Shown in pieces: positions 34,743 to 42,002 of a stretch of DNA of 42,002 bases (positions within the stretch are counted from its first letter, which is position 1; every line of letters starts with the position of its first letter). The notes below the pieces were generated by a model. That model had not been told where the DNA came from. It searched no databases and saw nothing but the letters and a program-made list of their open reading frames with translations. Both the position numbers and the translations under genes were made by a program. The DNA is from Sphingomonadaceae bacterium (GTDB taxonomy: Bacteria > Pseudomonadota > Alphaproteobacteria > Sphingomonadales > Sphingomonadaceae), in contig CANCET010000010.1 of NCBI GenBank assembly GCA_947375105.1, positions 1 through 42,002 of the forward strand, given 5' to 3'.

Positions 34743-36610
34743 ACATTCTGGGCGGACGTATCGAGGAACGGCGCGAACGGGCAGTTCACAAAGCGCAGCC
34801 GCACGCCGACGCCGACTTTCACCACGATCCGATCCGACCGCATGGCTTTGGGCGCATTGCCGATGCTACCGGCCTTCTTGCCGCCGTTGTTCGCCCCGAG
34901 GAAGGCGATCATGTCGTCCTGATCGATGCCGTCACCCGAAACGCCGATGGCGCCGACCAGCGTGTTGCCGCGGTAGAGCGGCACCGCGCCGGGGAAGATC
35001 TGGATGCCGTTGGCGAGGCGCTGCTGGCCGCTGGGTGCGGGCGGAATGTTCGTGCAGCGATTGGCGCCCAGCGTCTGCGCGATGAGCGCGGTTTGCAGGC
35101 CCGTGGCGAAAGGGCTGAACTGGGCAATCGGCACCGAGAGCGGACCATTGGGACGTCCCACCTCACCATCGGGGAAATAGGGCCGCGCGAGGTTGCCGAT
35201 GGCGCGGTTCGAGAACGCCACCTTGCCGGTGAATGCTGTGCTGTCCCCCAGGAACGCCCGCGTCGCTGCCACCGTGGAAGCAACGCCCGGATCGGGATCG
35301 GCCAGCAGCAGCGCACCCGCGTTGCGATTGGACAGGAACGCCACCGTGCGCGCCTTCTGCAGCGAGATGTCTGTGCCGAAAATCGGCGCGTCGGGGCTGC
35401 GGACGAGGCCAAGCACGGTGCCCCAGCTGTCGACAACCGAAATCGTCACTTGCGCGGGGGTATCGAGCGGGCGGCGGATTTGCGCGCGCGCGCGGCTCAT
35501 CACCTTGAAGGCTTCTTCCAGCACGGCGCGCACTTCGGCCGCCGAAAGCGCGGTGCCGACTTCCGCGCCGTCCGCACCGCCGCGGATCGGGAAGCGGTTC
35601 ACGCCCCGGCCATTGCTCAGCACGAAGGCCTCGGGGTTGCTGAATTCGGCCGCCTTGGCAAGGCGGATGCCGCTGAGTTCGCTACCGTAGGCGGCGCCCG
35701 GCAGGATCGCGTCACCCTTGAAAAATCCCGCCACAGGGACCAGCCCACCGGCGCTGGTGCCAAGCGCGGCGAAATTGGACTGGAGCGGGTGGAGCTGGCT
35801 CACATCGGCGTCGGAGAATCGCAGGGTCGAGCCATCGACAGGAATCCGGTCAGCACGGATCGTGTTCGAGGGCGCAAAACCCTGCAGGCCTGCCAGCGCG
35901 ATCAGCTCGTCGAGGTCGCGGTCGAAATCGAGCACATTGGGGTCCAGCCCATAAATCCCGTCGGCCATCACGCCGACCCCGCCGACGACGACGCCGTTCT
36001 TGTAGAGCGGAAAGCCGCCCGGATCGGCGGAAAGGCCGAGCGGCGAGCGCTTGGGACCAATCATCGCGGCGCGCATGGTAGCGGAACCGGGGAAGCGCGT
36101 GTTGAGATCCGAGCAAGGCAGCTGGCTGAACTGCACGCCGAATAGCGGTCCACTTTCCAACCCCGGCGTGCTCGGCGCGGGGGGGAAGTGCTGCTGTACG
36201 ATCATGCTCGCCGTGCGGGTAGAGAAGGCATTGCCGCTGGACGACAGGTAAGCCCCGGTGATCGCTTTGGCGATGGCGCCCGCCGCCGAAGGCAACGACG
36301 GAGGCAATGCAGTTGGCGTGCCCAGCGGAAATGCCATCGTCGGCTTGGCGCCGGTCATGCTGTAGACGGCCAGCACATTGCCGACCCGGTCGACCACCGC
36401 TATCGTCGCCTTGGCGCCGCGCGCCTTTGCCTCACCCACTGCCTGCGCGATGATCTTCTGCACATCGATAACGCTCAGCGCCTGCCGCGAGGGCACCTTG
36501 AAGGATGCCGCGACCGCATTGCCCGCTGCGATCGGAGCCAGCCCGCTCAGGACCATGCCGATCAGCGCCAGCCAGGCGGCGAAATGCGCGGGAAGGCGGC
36601 GCAACGCCAT
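34727..36610 (-). CDS. Exported protein with two tandem HbpS/GlcG (DUF336-like) domains
   Basis: The 627-residue product has a signal peptide (about 1-34, ending VAAS) and two HbpS/GlcG-like domains. In the first, LSVIDVQKIIAQAVGEAKAR is followed by ATIAVVDRVGNVLAVYSM and then PLYKNGVVVGGVGVMADG. In the second, LSAAEVRAVLEEAFKVMSRA is followed by TISVVDSWGTVLGLVRSP and PLYRGNTLVGAIGVSGDG. The family includes the haem-binding HbpS and small haem-linked proteins; most members have one domain of about 140-160 residues, so a duplicated, insert-bearing form is unusual. It lies between the pentaheme gene (TGATG overlap) and the barrel gene (16-bp overlap). A haem-delivery or sensing role for the cytochromes is inferred. 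Confidence 0.85.
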   Translation of the reverse strand: MALRRLPAHFAAWLALIGMVLSGLAPIAAGNAVAASFKVPSRQALSVIDVQKIIAQAVGEAKARGAKATIAVVDRVGNVLAVYSMTGAKPTMAFPLGTPTALPPSLPSAAGAIAKAITGAYLSSSGNAFSTRTASMIVQQHFPPAPSTPGLESGPLFGVQFSQLPCSDLNTRFPGSATMRAAMIGPKRSPLGLSADPGGFPLYKNGVVVGGVGVMADGIYGLDPNVLDFDRDLDELIALAGLQGFAPSNTIRADRIPVDGSTLRFSDADVSQLHPLQSNFAALGTSAGGLVPVAGFFKGDAILPGAAYGSELSGIRLAKAAEFSNPEAFVLSNGRGVNRFPIRGGADGAEVGTALSAAEVRAVLEEAFKVMSRARAQIRRPLDTPAQVTISVVDSWGTVLGLVRSPDAPIFGTDISLQKARTVAFLSNRNAGALLLADPDPGVASTVAATRAFLGDSTAFTGKVAFSNRAIGNLARPYFPDGEVGRPNGPLSVPIAQFSPFATGLQTALIAQTLGANRCTNIPPAPSGQQRLANGIQIFPGAVPLYRGNTLVGAIGVSGDGIDQDDMIAFLGANNGGKKAGSIGNAPKAMRSDRIVVKVGVGVRLRFVNCPFAPFLDTSAQNVCEGL

Positions 36611-38049
36611 CAGCGCAGGCTCCGGATCGAGCGCACCGCGCCGCCGAGCGCGCGGCGGAACGCGATCGGCTGGAACCCGTTGGGATCACGCACCGCGGCA
36701 TAGGCCTGATTGATCTGGATGCGCAGGTTTCCGGCGCCACCCGCCGAAACCATGCCGGAATTGACCATGCCATTGAGCAAGGTATCGAGCGCCATGACCG
36801 ATTGGACCGAGCCCTCGTAATCGGTAAACCGCTCGGAAATCGCATCACTGGCGATCGTGTCGATCACCGTGAAGGCCTGATCGCGGCTGAAGGCGGTACC
36901 TGCAAAACGCGCCGACAGCGCCTCGGCTGCCTGGCGCAGCGCCTGCGCGGCCGCAACCGTCTCGGCCCGGTTGACCCCCATCGCGCGGTGGAAGGCCTTG
37001 GAGCGCGCATCGAACGTGGCCGCCTCGGCGGGCGCGACGACGCGCGCAGCGGCGAGGAGGAGGATCATGTTCTCGTCGTTGTAGGGCGGCATGCCGGCAT
37101 GGATCGGACGGCCCGGATTGGGCACCGCGCTCACGTTCGCCTCGTCGCTGTCGTAGATGCGGCGGTGGCAGGAATGGCAATCGTAGAAGGTGAACTCGGG
37201 GAATATGCCGTCATTCGCCTTGGCTGGCTGGGTATAGAGTGAAAGCCCGCGCGAGACAGCCTCGGCCTGCCCGATGGCCCACATCTGCATCGAATTGGTC
37301 TTGTGGCCCTTGCGCGCCACATAGTCCGCATCCTCGTCGTGGTGCTGCTGGAGGGTGCTGAACAGATCCAGCTCGAACGAGATGCGCGGATGGCCCGCGG
37401 CCATGATGCGGTGCGCGATGAACTGGCCCTGCCCGTCGCCCGAGAGGTGGCAATCGAGGCAGACCCCGGCGCGAACGCGCGGGACCGTCAGGTCAGTCAT
37501 GCCCTGCGCCACATTGCGTGCGTGGCTGGTGCCGACGGTGTAGTGCGTGGCCAGCCAGCCGCCGCCAGCGCCCGCACCGGATGCACCGTGGCAGGCTTCG
37601 CAATCGACACCGTCCGCCAGCTTGGCCGCACCTTGCGAGGCGTGGCAGCCGGCGCATTCCCGGACGACACCAGCGCTATCGAGGCCGAGGCGGCGGGCAA
37701 TCGCCTGTCCGCGCGGTTCGCCGATCACACGCCAGGCGCGGCTGTGTGCGCCAGTGGGGGAGCTTTCTTCCTGCCAGCGCAGGAGTTCGTCCTGACGGAC
37801 CGGGGTTCCGCTGGCGACACTGCGGCCATGGCAAGTGGAGCCGGCGCAGCTCGCTACGCCCATGTGGGCACGCAAGGTGCCGGCATCGGCTGCGGCTTGT
37901 GCCCTCAGCGGTGCAGAATGCAGGGATAGCGCCGCGCCGAGCACGAACACGGCAGCTAGCAGACAAGCCGTGCCTGCCAGGAACGGGGAATGAACCCCGC
38001 CGCGAAGGACAGCCTTGAGCGGCCGCGCCAGTATCGAAATGCCCCGCAT
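36610..38049 (-). CDS. Exported pentaheme cytochrome c
   Basis: The 479-residue product has an N-terminal hydrophobic signal/anchor (about 23-50) and five candidate haem sites: a CX4CH (CAGSTCH, 68-74) and CxxCH at 132, 150, 197 and 291. The arrangement recalls the cytochrome c554-like group, where the first site often has a longer spacing. His-rich stretches (HYTVGTSHARNV, LQQHHDEDADY) may give second ligands. The C-terminal 170 residues are helical and haem-free. It is the first gene of the coupled set, so it is made in step with the HbpS-like protein. A periplasmic or membrane-bound electron carrier is likely; its donor is not in the window. Confidence 0.9.
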   Translation of the reverse strand: MRGISILARPLKAVLRGGVHSPFLAGTACLLAAVFVLGAALSLHSAPLRAQAAADAGTLRAHMGVASCAGSTCHGRSVASGTPVRQDELLRWQEESSPTGAHSRAWRVIGEPRGQAIARRLGLDSAGVVRECAGCHASQGAAKLADGVDCEACHGASGAGAGGGWLATHYTVGTSHARNVAQGMTDLTVPRVRAGVCLDCHLSGDGQGQFIAHRIMAAGHPRISFELDLFSTLQQHHDEDADYVARKGHKTNSMQMWAIGQAEAVSRGLSLYTQPAKANDGIFPEFTFYDCHSCHRRIYDSDEANVSAVPNPGRPIHAGMPPYNDENMILLLAAARVVAPAEAATFDARSKAFHRAMGVNRAETVAAAQALRQAAEALSARFAGTAFSRDQAFTVIDTIASDAISERFTDYEGSVQSVMALDTLLNGMVNSGMVSAGGAGNLRIQINQAYAAVRDPNGFQPIAFRRALGGAVRSIRSLR

Positions 38050-38221
38050 TGCCCCTCGTTCCGAACGTCTGGCGCATGAAGCGGAGGAACCATTCCGGCC
38101 CTCACCGCACGCAAGACGAGACCTAACAGGGCGACCCTGATCTGTGAGTACGCCAGACAGCGCGTGCCGTTCAAGCGCGGAATCACTTCATCCCAAGCTT
38201 TTACGAACTCCGGCAAGCGGC

Positions 38222-38236
38222 GTCCCGCAGCGGGAC
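38222..38236. terminator. Short perfect hairpin between ALDH stop and cytochrome operon
   Basis: GTCCCG and CGGGAC flank a 3-base loop (38222-38236), 20 bp past the aldehyde dehydrogenase stop. No T-run follows. The 207-bp gap must also hold the promoter of the cytochrome set; a weak leftward pair (TTGAAC 38169-38174, TACTCA 38145-38150, 18-bp spacer) is the only candidate I see. Confidence 0.35.
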
Positions 38237-38256
38237 AGCGCCGCGAGGTCGGCGGC

Positions 38257-39690
38257 TCAGACCCGTCGGATCACCAGATTGCGGATCTCGCTCATGTCTT
38301 CCATCGCGAAACGCACGCCCTCGCGGCCCAGCCCCGAATCCTTGACCCCGCCATACGGCATGTTGTCGACCCGGTAGCTGGAAACGTCGTTAACCACGAC
38401 GCCGCCGACCTCAAGGTTGTCCCAAGCCTCAAGTACTTTGTGAATATCGCGCGTGAAGATACCAGCCTGCAATCCGAATTTGCTGTCATTCACTTCATGC
38501 AGCGCTTCATTCCAGTCGCTGAACTTCGAGAGGATGACAACGGGTCCGAAGGCTTCCTCGGTATAGACCGCCATATCGCGGCTGCACCCTTCGAGCAGCG
38601 TCGCCTCCAGCATCGCGCCTTCGCAGCCGCCGCCTGCGAGCAGGGTTGCACCGCCCGCTACCGCATCGTCGATCCAGCTCTTGAGGCGCTGCGCCTCCTT
38701 TGCCGAGATCATCGGGCCGATAAAGGTATCGCGCGCCTTGGGATCGCCGGAAATCAGATTTTTCACCTTTTCCGCCAGCATGTTGCGGAAGGTTTCGTAG
38801 ATGCTTTGGTGGATAATCACGCGCTGCACGTGAATGCACGACTGGCCCGACTGATAGTACCCGCCGAACACGATGCGGGCGAGCGCATGATCGAGATCGG
38901 CATCAGCATCGACGATCACCGCCGCGTTGCCGCCAAGTTCGAGGACCACTTTCTTCTTGCCCGCCTTGGCCTTCAGGTCCCAGCCCACACCGGGCGAGCC
39001 GGTGAACGAGAGCAGCTTCAGTCGTTCGTCGGTGGTGAAGAGATCGGCACCGGCGCGGTTGGCAGGGAGAATCGAGAACGCGCCTTCGGGCAGGACGTCA
39101 CATTCCGCGAGCACTTCGCCCATGATGATCGCGCCGAGCGGTGTAAGGCTCGCAGGCTTCATCACGAAGGGGCAGCCCATCGCGATGGCCGGCGCGATCT
39201 TGTGCGCCGCCAGATTGAGCGGGAAGTTGAACGGCGAGATGAAGCTGCACGGCCCGATCGGCACGCGCTTCCACATGCCCATATACCCCTTGGCCCGCGC
39301 CGAGACGTCCAGCGGCTGGACTTCGCCGTAGTTGCGCGTGGCTTCCTCGCTTGCGATGCGGAAGGTGTCGATGAGGCGGGTGACTTCCCCTTCGGCATCG
39401 GCAATCGGCTTGCCCGCCTCCACGCAGAGCGCATAGGCCAGTTCGTCGAACCGCTCGATGAACCGCCGCACGCAATGCGCCAGCACATCGCGCTTCTCGT
39501 AGCTCGCCAGCCGCGCCATCGGCTCTGCCGCGCGGACTGCCCCGGCAATCGCCTCGTCAATGACGTCAGGCGTCGCCATCGCGGTGCGGAACGCGATCTC
39601 GCCGGTGAACTTGTCGGTCACCGCAAGATCGGTGTTGGGCTGCACCGCCTTGTTGTTGAGATAGAGCGGGTAGACATCCTTGAGCTTCAT
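38257..39690 (-). CDS. NAD(P)-dependent aldehyde dehydrogenase
   Basis: The 477-residue product belongs to the ALDH superfamily. The oxyanion Asn155 (SPFNFPLN), general-base Glu251 (VLELGGN) and nucleophile Cys285 (SGQSCIHVQR) are all present, with the cofactor segment GSPGVGWDLK near 231. The pattern is like lactaldehyde or non-phosphorylating glyceraldehyde-3-phosphate dehydrogenases, but substrate cannot be told. Tandem ATG codons at 39693 and 39690 follow GGAGG; the second gives better spacing. It lies downstream of the ThDP-enzyme gene on the same strand, across a hairpin repeat, suggesting a joint pathway. Confidence 0.93.
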   Translation of the reverse strand: MKLKDVYPLYLNNKAVQPNTDLAVTDKFTGEIAFRTAMATPDVIDEAIAGAVRAAEPMARLASYEKRDVLAHCVRRFIERFDELAYALCVEAGKPIADAEGEVTRLIDTFRIASEEATRNYGEVQPLDVSARAKGYMGMWKRVPIGPCSFISPFNFPLNLAAHKIAPAIAMGCPFVMKPASLTPLGAIIMGEVLAECDVLPEGAFSILPANRAGADLFTTDERLKLLSFTGSPGVGWDLKAKAGKKKVVLELGGNAAVIVDADADLDHALARIVFGGYYQSGQSCIHVQRVIIHQSIYETFRNMLAEKVKNLISGDPKARDTFIGPMISAKEAQRLKSWIDDAVAGGATLLAGGGCEGAMLEATLLEGCSRDMAVYTEEAFGPVVILSKFSDWNEALHEVNDSKFGLQAGIFTRDIHKVLEAWDNLEVGGVVVNDVSSYRVDNMPYGGVKDSGLGREGVRFAMEDMSEIRNLVIRRV

Positions 39691-39733
39691 CATCGGCCTC
39701 CGACGGGGACAACCCGCCCAGCAGTTTCGCCAT

Positions 39734-39802
39734 TGCGAGCGAAGCGAAGCAATCCAGAGCGGATGCGCGCTGCGGCTCTGGATTGCTTCGTCGCTTCGCT
39801 CG
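39734..39802. repeat. Strong inverted repeat (REP-like) in ThDP-enzyme/ALDH gap
   Basis: A 26-bp left arm (39734-39759, starting GCGAGCGAAGCGAAGC) is repeated inverted at 39774-39802 with one 3-base insertion, over a 14-base loop. The RNA would form a very stable hairpin. It sits between two genes transcribed leftward, so it could limit expression of the downstream aldehyde dehydrogenase or protect upstream mRNA. Sequences of this type are dispersed in alphaproteobacterial genomes. Confidence 0.8.
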
Positions 39803-39821
39803 CGGGTAACGAGTTCTGATA

Positions 39822-41492
39822 TTACAGTGCTTTGGACAGCGCCTTGATATCCTTGTTGAGGATCTGGTCGTTCTCGGAATAATCGACCGGGCAATCGATC
39901 AGGTGCACGCCGGGCGTATCGCGGCAATGCGCGATGAGTTCCTTGAGGTGCGCCGCGCTTTCCACGCGGTGGCCATGCGCGCCGTAAGCCTCGGCGTATT
40001 TCACGAAATCCGGGTTGCCGTAGGTCAGGCCGAAGTCCTCGAAGCCCATATTGGCCTGCTTCCAGCGGATCATGCCGTAGCTGCTGTCGTTGAGGATCAG
40101 TACCGTGAGATTGAGGCCGAGGCGCACCGCGGTTTCCATCTCCTGGCTGTTCATCATGAAGCCGCCATCGCCGCAGATCGCCATGACCTTGCGCTCGGGA
40201 TAGAGCATCGCGCTCATCATTGCGGAGGGCAAACCTGCGCCCATCGTGGCAAGCGCGTTGTCGAGCAGCACGGTGTTGGGCCGGTAGGCGGTGTAGCCGC
40301 GCGCGAACCAGATCTTGTAGACCCCGTTGTCGAGGCAGATGATCCCGTCATCGGGCATGGCCGCGCGGATTTCGCTGACCAGATACGGCGGGAAGATCGG
40401 GAAGCGCGCGTCGGCGGCAAGCGGCGCGGTGTGCGCGACTTCGGCGGCACGGTACTCGAGCATCTTGCCGCAGGTCCAGCTGCCCGACGGTACGATGTCT
40501 TCCTTCATCTGCCAGATCGCGTTGGCGATATCGCCGATCACTTCGATGTGCGGGAAGTAGACCGGATCGACTTCGGCGGTCTTGGACGAGACGTGGATCA
40601 CCGTCGGCCCGCCATCCCGCATGAAGAAAGGCGGCTTTTCAATTACATCATGGCCAATGTTCACAATGCAGTCGGAGTCCTCGATCGCACGGTGGACGAA
40701 ATCTCCGGCCGAAAGCGCCGCGCAGCCGAGGAACTTGGGGTGCCGCTCGTCGATCACGCCCTTGCCGAGCTGGGTGGTGAGGAAAGGAATGCCGGTCTTC
40801 TCGATGAACTGGAGCAGCATGCGCCCCGTCATCGTGCGGTTGGCACCCGCGCCGATCACCAGCACTGGCGCCTTGGCCGCTTCGAGCGCTTGCACAGCCT
40901 GCCGCACAGACTTGGGATCGGCGCTCGGGCGGCGCACCGAACTGCGCTTGAGTGGGCGCGAATCGGTATGCTCGTCGGCGATATCCTCGGGCAGTTCGAT
41001 ATGCGTCGCGCCGGGCTTTTCCTCCTCAGCCAGACGATAGGCCTCGCGCACGCGGCTCGGGATGTTGTCGGACGAAGCCATCTGGTGGGTGAACTTGGTG
41101 ATCGGGCCCATCATCGAGACGACATCGAGGATCTGGAAGCGGCCCTGCTTCGATTTCTTGATCGGCTTCTGGCCGGTGATCATCAGCATCGGCATGCCAC
41201 CGAGCGTGGCATAGGCCGCAGCGGTCACGAAGTTGGTTGCGCCCGGCCCCAGCGTGGCGATGCAGACGCCGGTCTTGCCAGTGTGGCGGCCATACGTCGC
41301 GGCCATGAAGCCGGCGCCTTGTTCGTGGCGCGTGAGGATCAGCTTGATCTTGGTCGAGCGCGAGAGCGAATCGAGGAAATCGAGATTCTCTTCCCCGGGC
41401 ACTCCGAAGATGTACTCGCAGCCTTCTTCCTCAAGGCATTCGCTAAACAGATCGGAAGCCTTCTTGCCCCCGGAAACAGAACCATCGCTCAT
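39822..41492 (-). CDS. Acetolactate synthase large-subunit-like ThDP enzyme
   Basis: The 556-residue product has the three domains of ThDP-dependent carboligases/decarboxylases. The cofactor-activating Glu57 is in LTRHEQGAGFMA, GPGATNFVTA follows, and the pyrophosphate/Mg site is CGDGGFMMNSQE with a closing LILNDSSYG. The AHB-synthase pattern is clear but the flavin-binding and regulatory-subunit contacts were not checked, and no ilvN gene is adjacent; a catabolic acetolactate synthase, or a related decarboxylase, is possible. The ATG at 41492 follows GGGGAG at good spacing; a GTG five codons upstream is less likely. Confidence 0.88.
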   Translation of the reverse strand: MSDGSVSGGKKASDLFSECLEEEGCEYIFGVPGEENLDFLDSLSRSTKIKLILTRHEQGAGFMAATYGRHTGKTGVCIATLGPGATNFVTAAAYATLGGMPMLMITGQKPIKKSKQGRFQILDVVSMMGPITKFTHQMASSDNIPSRVREAYRLAEEEKPGATHIELPEDIADEHTDSRPLKRSSVRRPSADPKSVRQAVQALEAAKAPVLVIGAGANRTMTGRMLLQFIEKTGIPFLTTQLGKGVIDERHPKFLGCAALSAGDFVHRAIEDSDCIVNIGHDVIEKPPFFMRDGGPTVIHVSSKTAEVDPVYFPHIEVIGDIANAIWQMKEDIVPSGSWTCGKMLEYRAAEVAHTAPLAADARFPIFPPYLVSEIRAAMPDDGIICLDNGVYKIWFARGYTAYRPNTVLLDNALATMGAGLPSAMMSAMLYPERKVMAICGDGGFMMNSQEMETAVRLGLNLTVLILNDSSYGMIRWKQANMGFEDFGLTYGNPDFVKYAEAYGAHGHRVESAAHLKELIAHCRDTPGVHLIDCPVDYSENDQILNKDIKALSKAL

Positions 41493-41640
41493 AGTGTCGC
41501 TCCCCACGCGGGAGCGCGCGCATCCGCGCCTCCCCCTGCCTATTCGGTCGCGACCATATGGACGTTACGGCGCACATTTCGTGACGCACCGCACAGCCTT
41601 GGCTGCAAGGGGTAACAAAGCCCTGCGCGCGAGTCACTCC

Positions 41641-41688
41641 CCCCAGTAATCCGGCCCCCCAGTCATCCGCCCCCCCTCAGTCATCCGG
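41641..41688. repeat. Short imperfect tandem repeat (three copies)
   Basis: AGT(A/C)ATCCG preceded by a run of C occurs at 41645, 41661 and 41679, a period of 16-18 bp. It lies in the gap between the ThDP-enzyme gene and the hydroxyacid dehydrogenase stop. It may be slippage-prone low-complexity DNA. Confidence 0.5.
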
Positions 41689-41699
41689 GACCGACGCGA

Positions 41700-42002
41700 T
41701 CAATACCCGCGCTTGAGATCGACCTGATGCGCGAGCGGCTCACCGCGCCCGAACAGCGCGAGATTGTCGAGGAATCGCGCACCGGACCGGTGGAACATCG
41801 CGGTTTGCGCCCGGCCCGAGAGGTGCATGGTCACGTGCGCATTGGGCAGGCTCCACAGCGGATGGTCCTCCGGCAGCGGTTCAGGAGTCGTCACGTCGAG
41901 GAACGCGCCGCCGATGCGCTGCTCCGCCAATGCCGCGACGAGCGCCTCCTGATCGACTACGCTGCCGCGCGCGACATTCACGAGGACGGCAGTGGACTTC
42001 AT
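41700..42002 (-). CDS. D-2-hydroxyacid dehydrogenase, C-terminal part (cut by window edge)
   Basis: The 100 visible codons are the end of a D-isomer-specific 2-hydroxyacid dehydrogenase. They hold NVARGSVVDQEALVAAL after the NAD domain, with the DVTTPEPLPEDHPLW segment that carries the Glu, and HLSGRAQ in place of the usual catalytic His region (most members have H-x-x-x-W-x near APHI). The gene continues past 42002; the Met at the edge is internal. The family oxidises or reduces 2-hydroxy/keto acids with NAD(P). Its start lies outside the window. Confidence 0.85.
   Translation of the reverse strand: MKSTAVLVNVARGSVVDQEALVAALAEQRIGGAFLDVTTPEPLPEDHPLWSLPNAHVTMHLSGRAQTAMFHRSGARFLDNLALFGRGEPLAHQVDLKRGY

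Noticed and set aside
32979..34922. 647-codon rightward frame opposite the barrel gene
   Set aside because: No signal or domain; the strand pattern and terminal Phe are on the minus strand.
28174..38049. Naming the set mtrABC
   Set aside because: Gene order, sizes and haem density differ and no direct similarity was seen; only the parts list is alike.
39903..41615. 570-codon rightward frame opposite the ThDP enzyme
   Set aside because: Shadow frame; the ThDP motifs and ribosome site belong to the leftward gene.
41641..41688. CRISPR array
   Set aside because: Only three imperfect 16-18-bp units with no spacers and no cas genes.
1..42002. tRNA or rRNA genes
   Set aside because: No cloverleaf or rRNA core sequence stood out in the intergenic regions by eye; a tRNA scan would settle this.

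Overview
The window is a GC-rich chromosomal stretch that looks like a sphingomonad (Alphaproteobacteria, Sphingomonadales; Novosphingobium-like). This is inferred from a class I lysyl-tRNA synthetase, a plsX-fabH-ihfA-merR order after rpmF, dnaN away from dnaA, a short alphaproteobacterial flagellin, and small dispersed hairpin repeats of a kind common in that group. No database search was possible, so the genus is a guess. I saw no rRNA, tRNA, CRISPR array or intact transposon.

Left part (1-12.3 kb). A membrane protein is cut by the left edge. A rightward cluster follows: a PHA-depolymerase-like hydrolase, a D-aminoacylase-type amidohydrolase and an oxidoreductase. Leftward genes come next: a globin-coupled chemoreceptor, dnaN, a small exported protein, fabG, fabD and an LD-carboxypeptidase. 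The last of these is divergent from a Mur ligase, which together suggests peptidoglycan recycling. A MarR-type regulator closes the block.

Middle part (12.3-28.2 kb). Here are a prolyl-4-hydroxylase-like dioxygenase, a small exported protein whose 3' end overlaps lysS, a nitroreductase, a PH-like membrane protein, flagellin with a candidate sigma-54 promoter, a DinG/XPD-like Fe-S helicase with a SixA-type phosphatase, and the rpmF-plsX-fabH-ihfA-merR block. The merR-like gene has no ATG, GTG or TTG start. After a MAPEG protein and a metallo-beta-lactamase-fold hydrolase comes a 135-bp inverted-repeat element. Next is a compact regulatory locus: an S24 (CI/LexA-like) repressor, three copies of a TAGGA-type operator, and a divergent 62-residue HTH-like protein. 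Its layout recalls a phage CI/Cro switch.

Right part (28.2-42.0 kb). The main item is a leftward, tightly coupled four-gene set (38049 to 28174): an exported pentaheme cytochrome c, a protein with two tandem HbpS/GlcG domains, a predicted outer-membrane beta-barrel, and a 1521-residue protein joining ten CxxCH haem sites to a C-terminal LVIVD-type beta-propeller. All three junctions overlap. This is a candidate envelope-spanning electron-transfer module, analogous in parts but not recognisably homologous to porin-cytochrome conduits, and it is the best candidate here for an undescribed system. Upstream lie an aldehyde dehydrogenase and an acetolactate-synthase-like ThDP enzyme separated by a strong hairpin repeat, then a truncated D-2-hydroxyacid dehydrogenase at the right edge.
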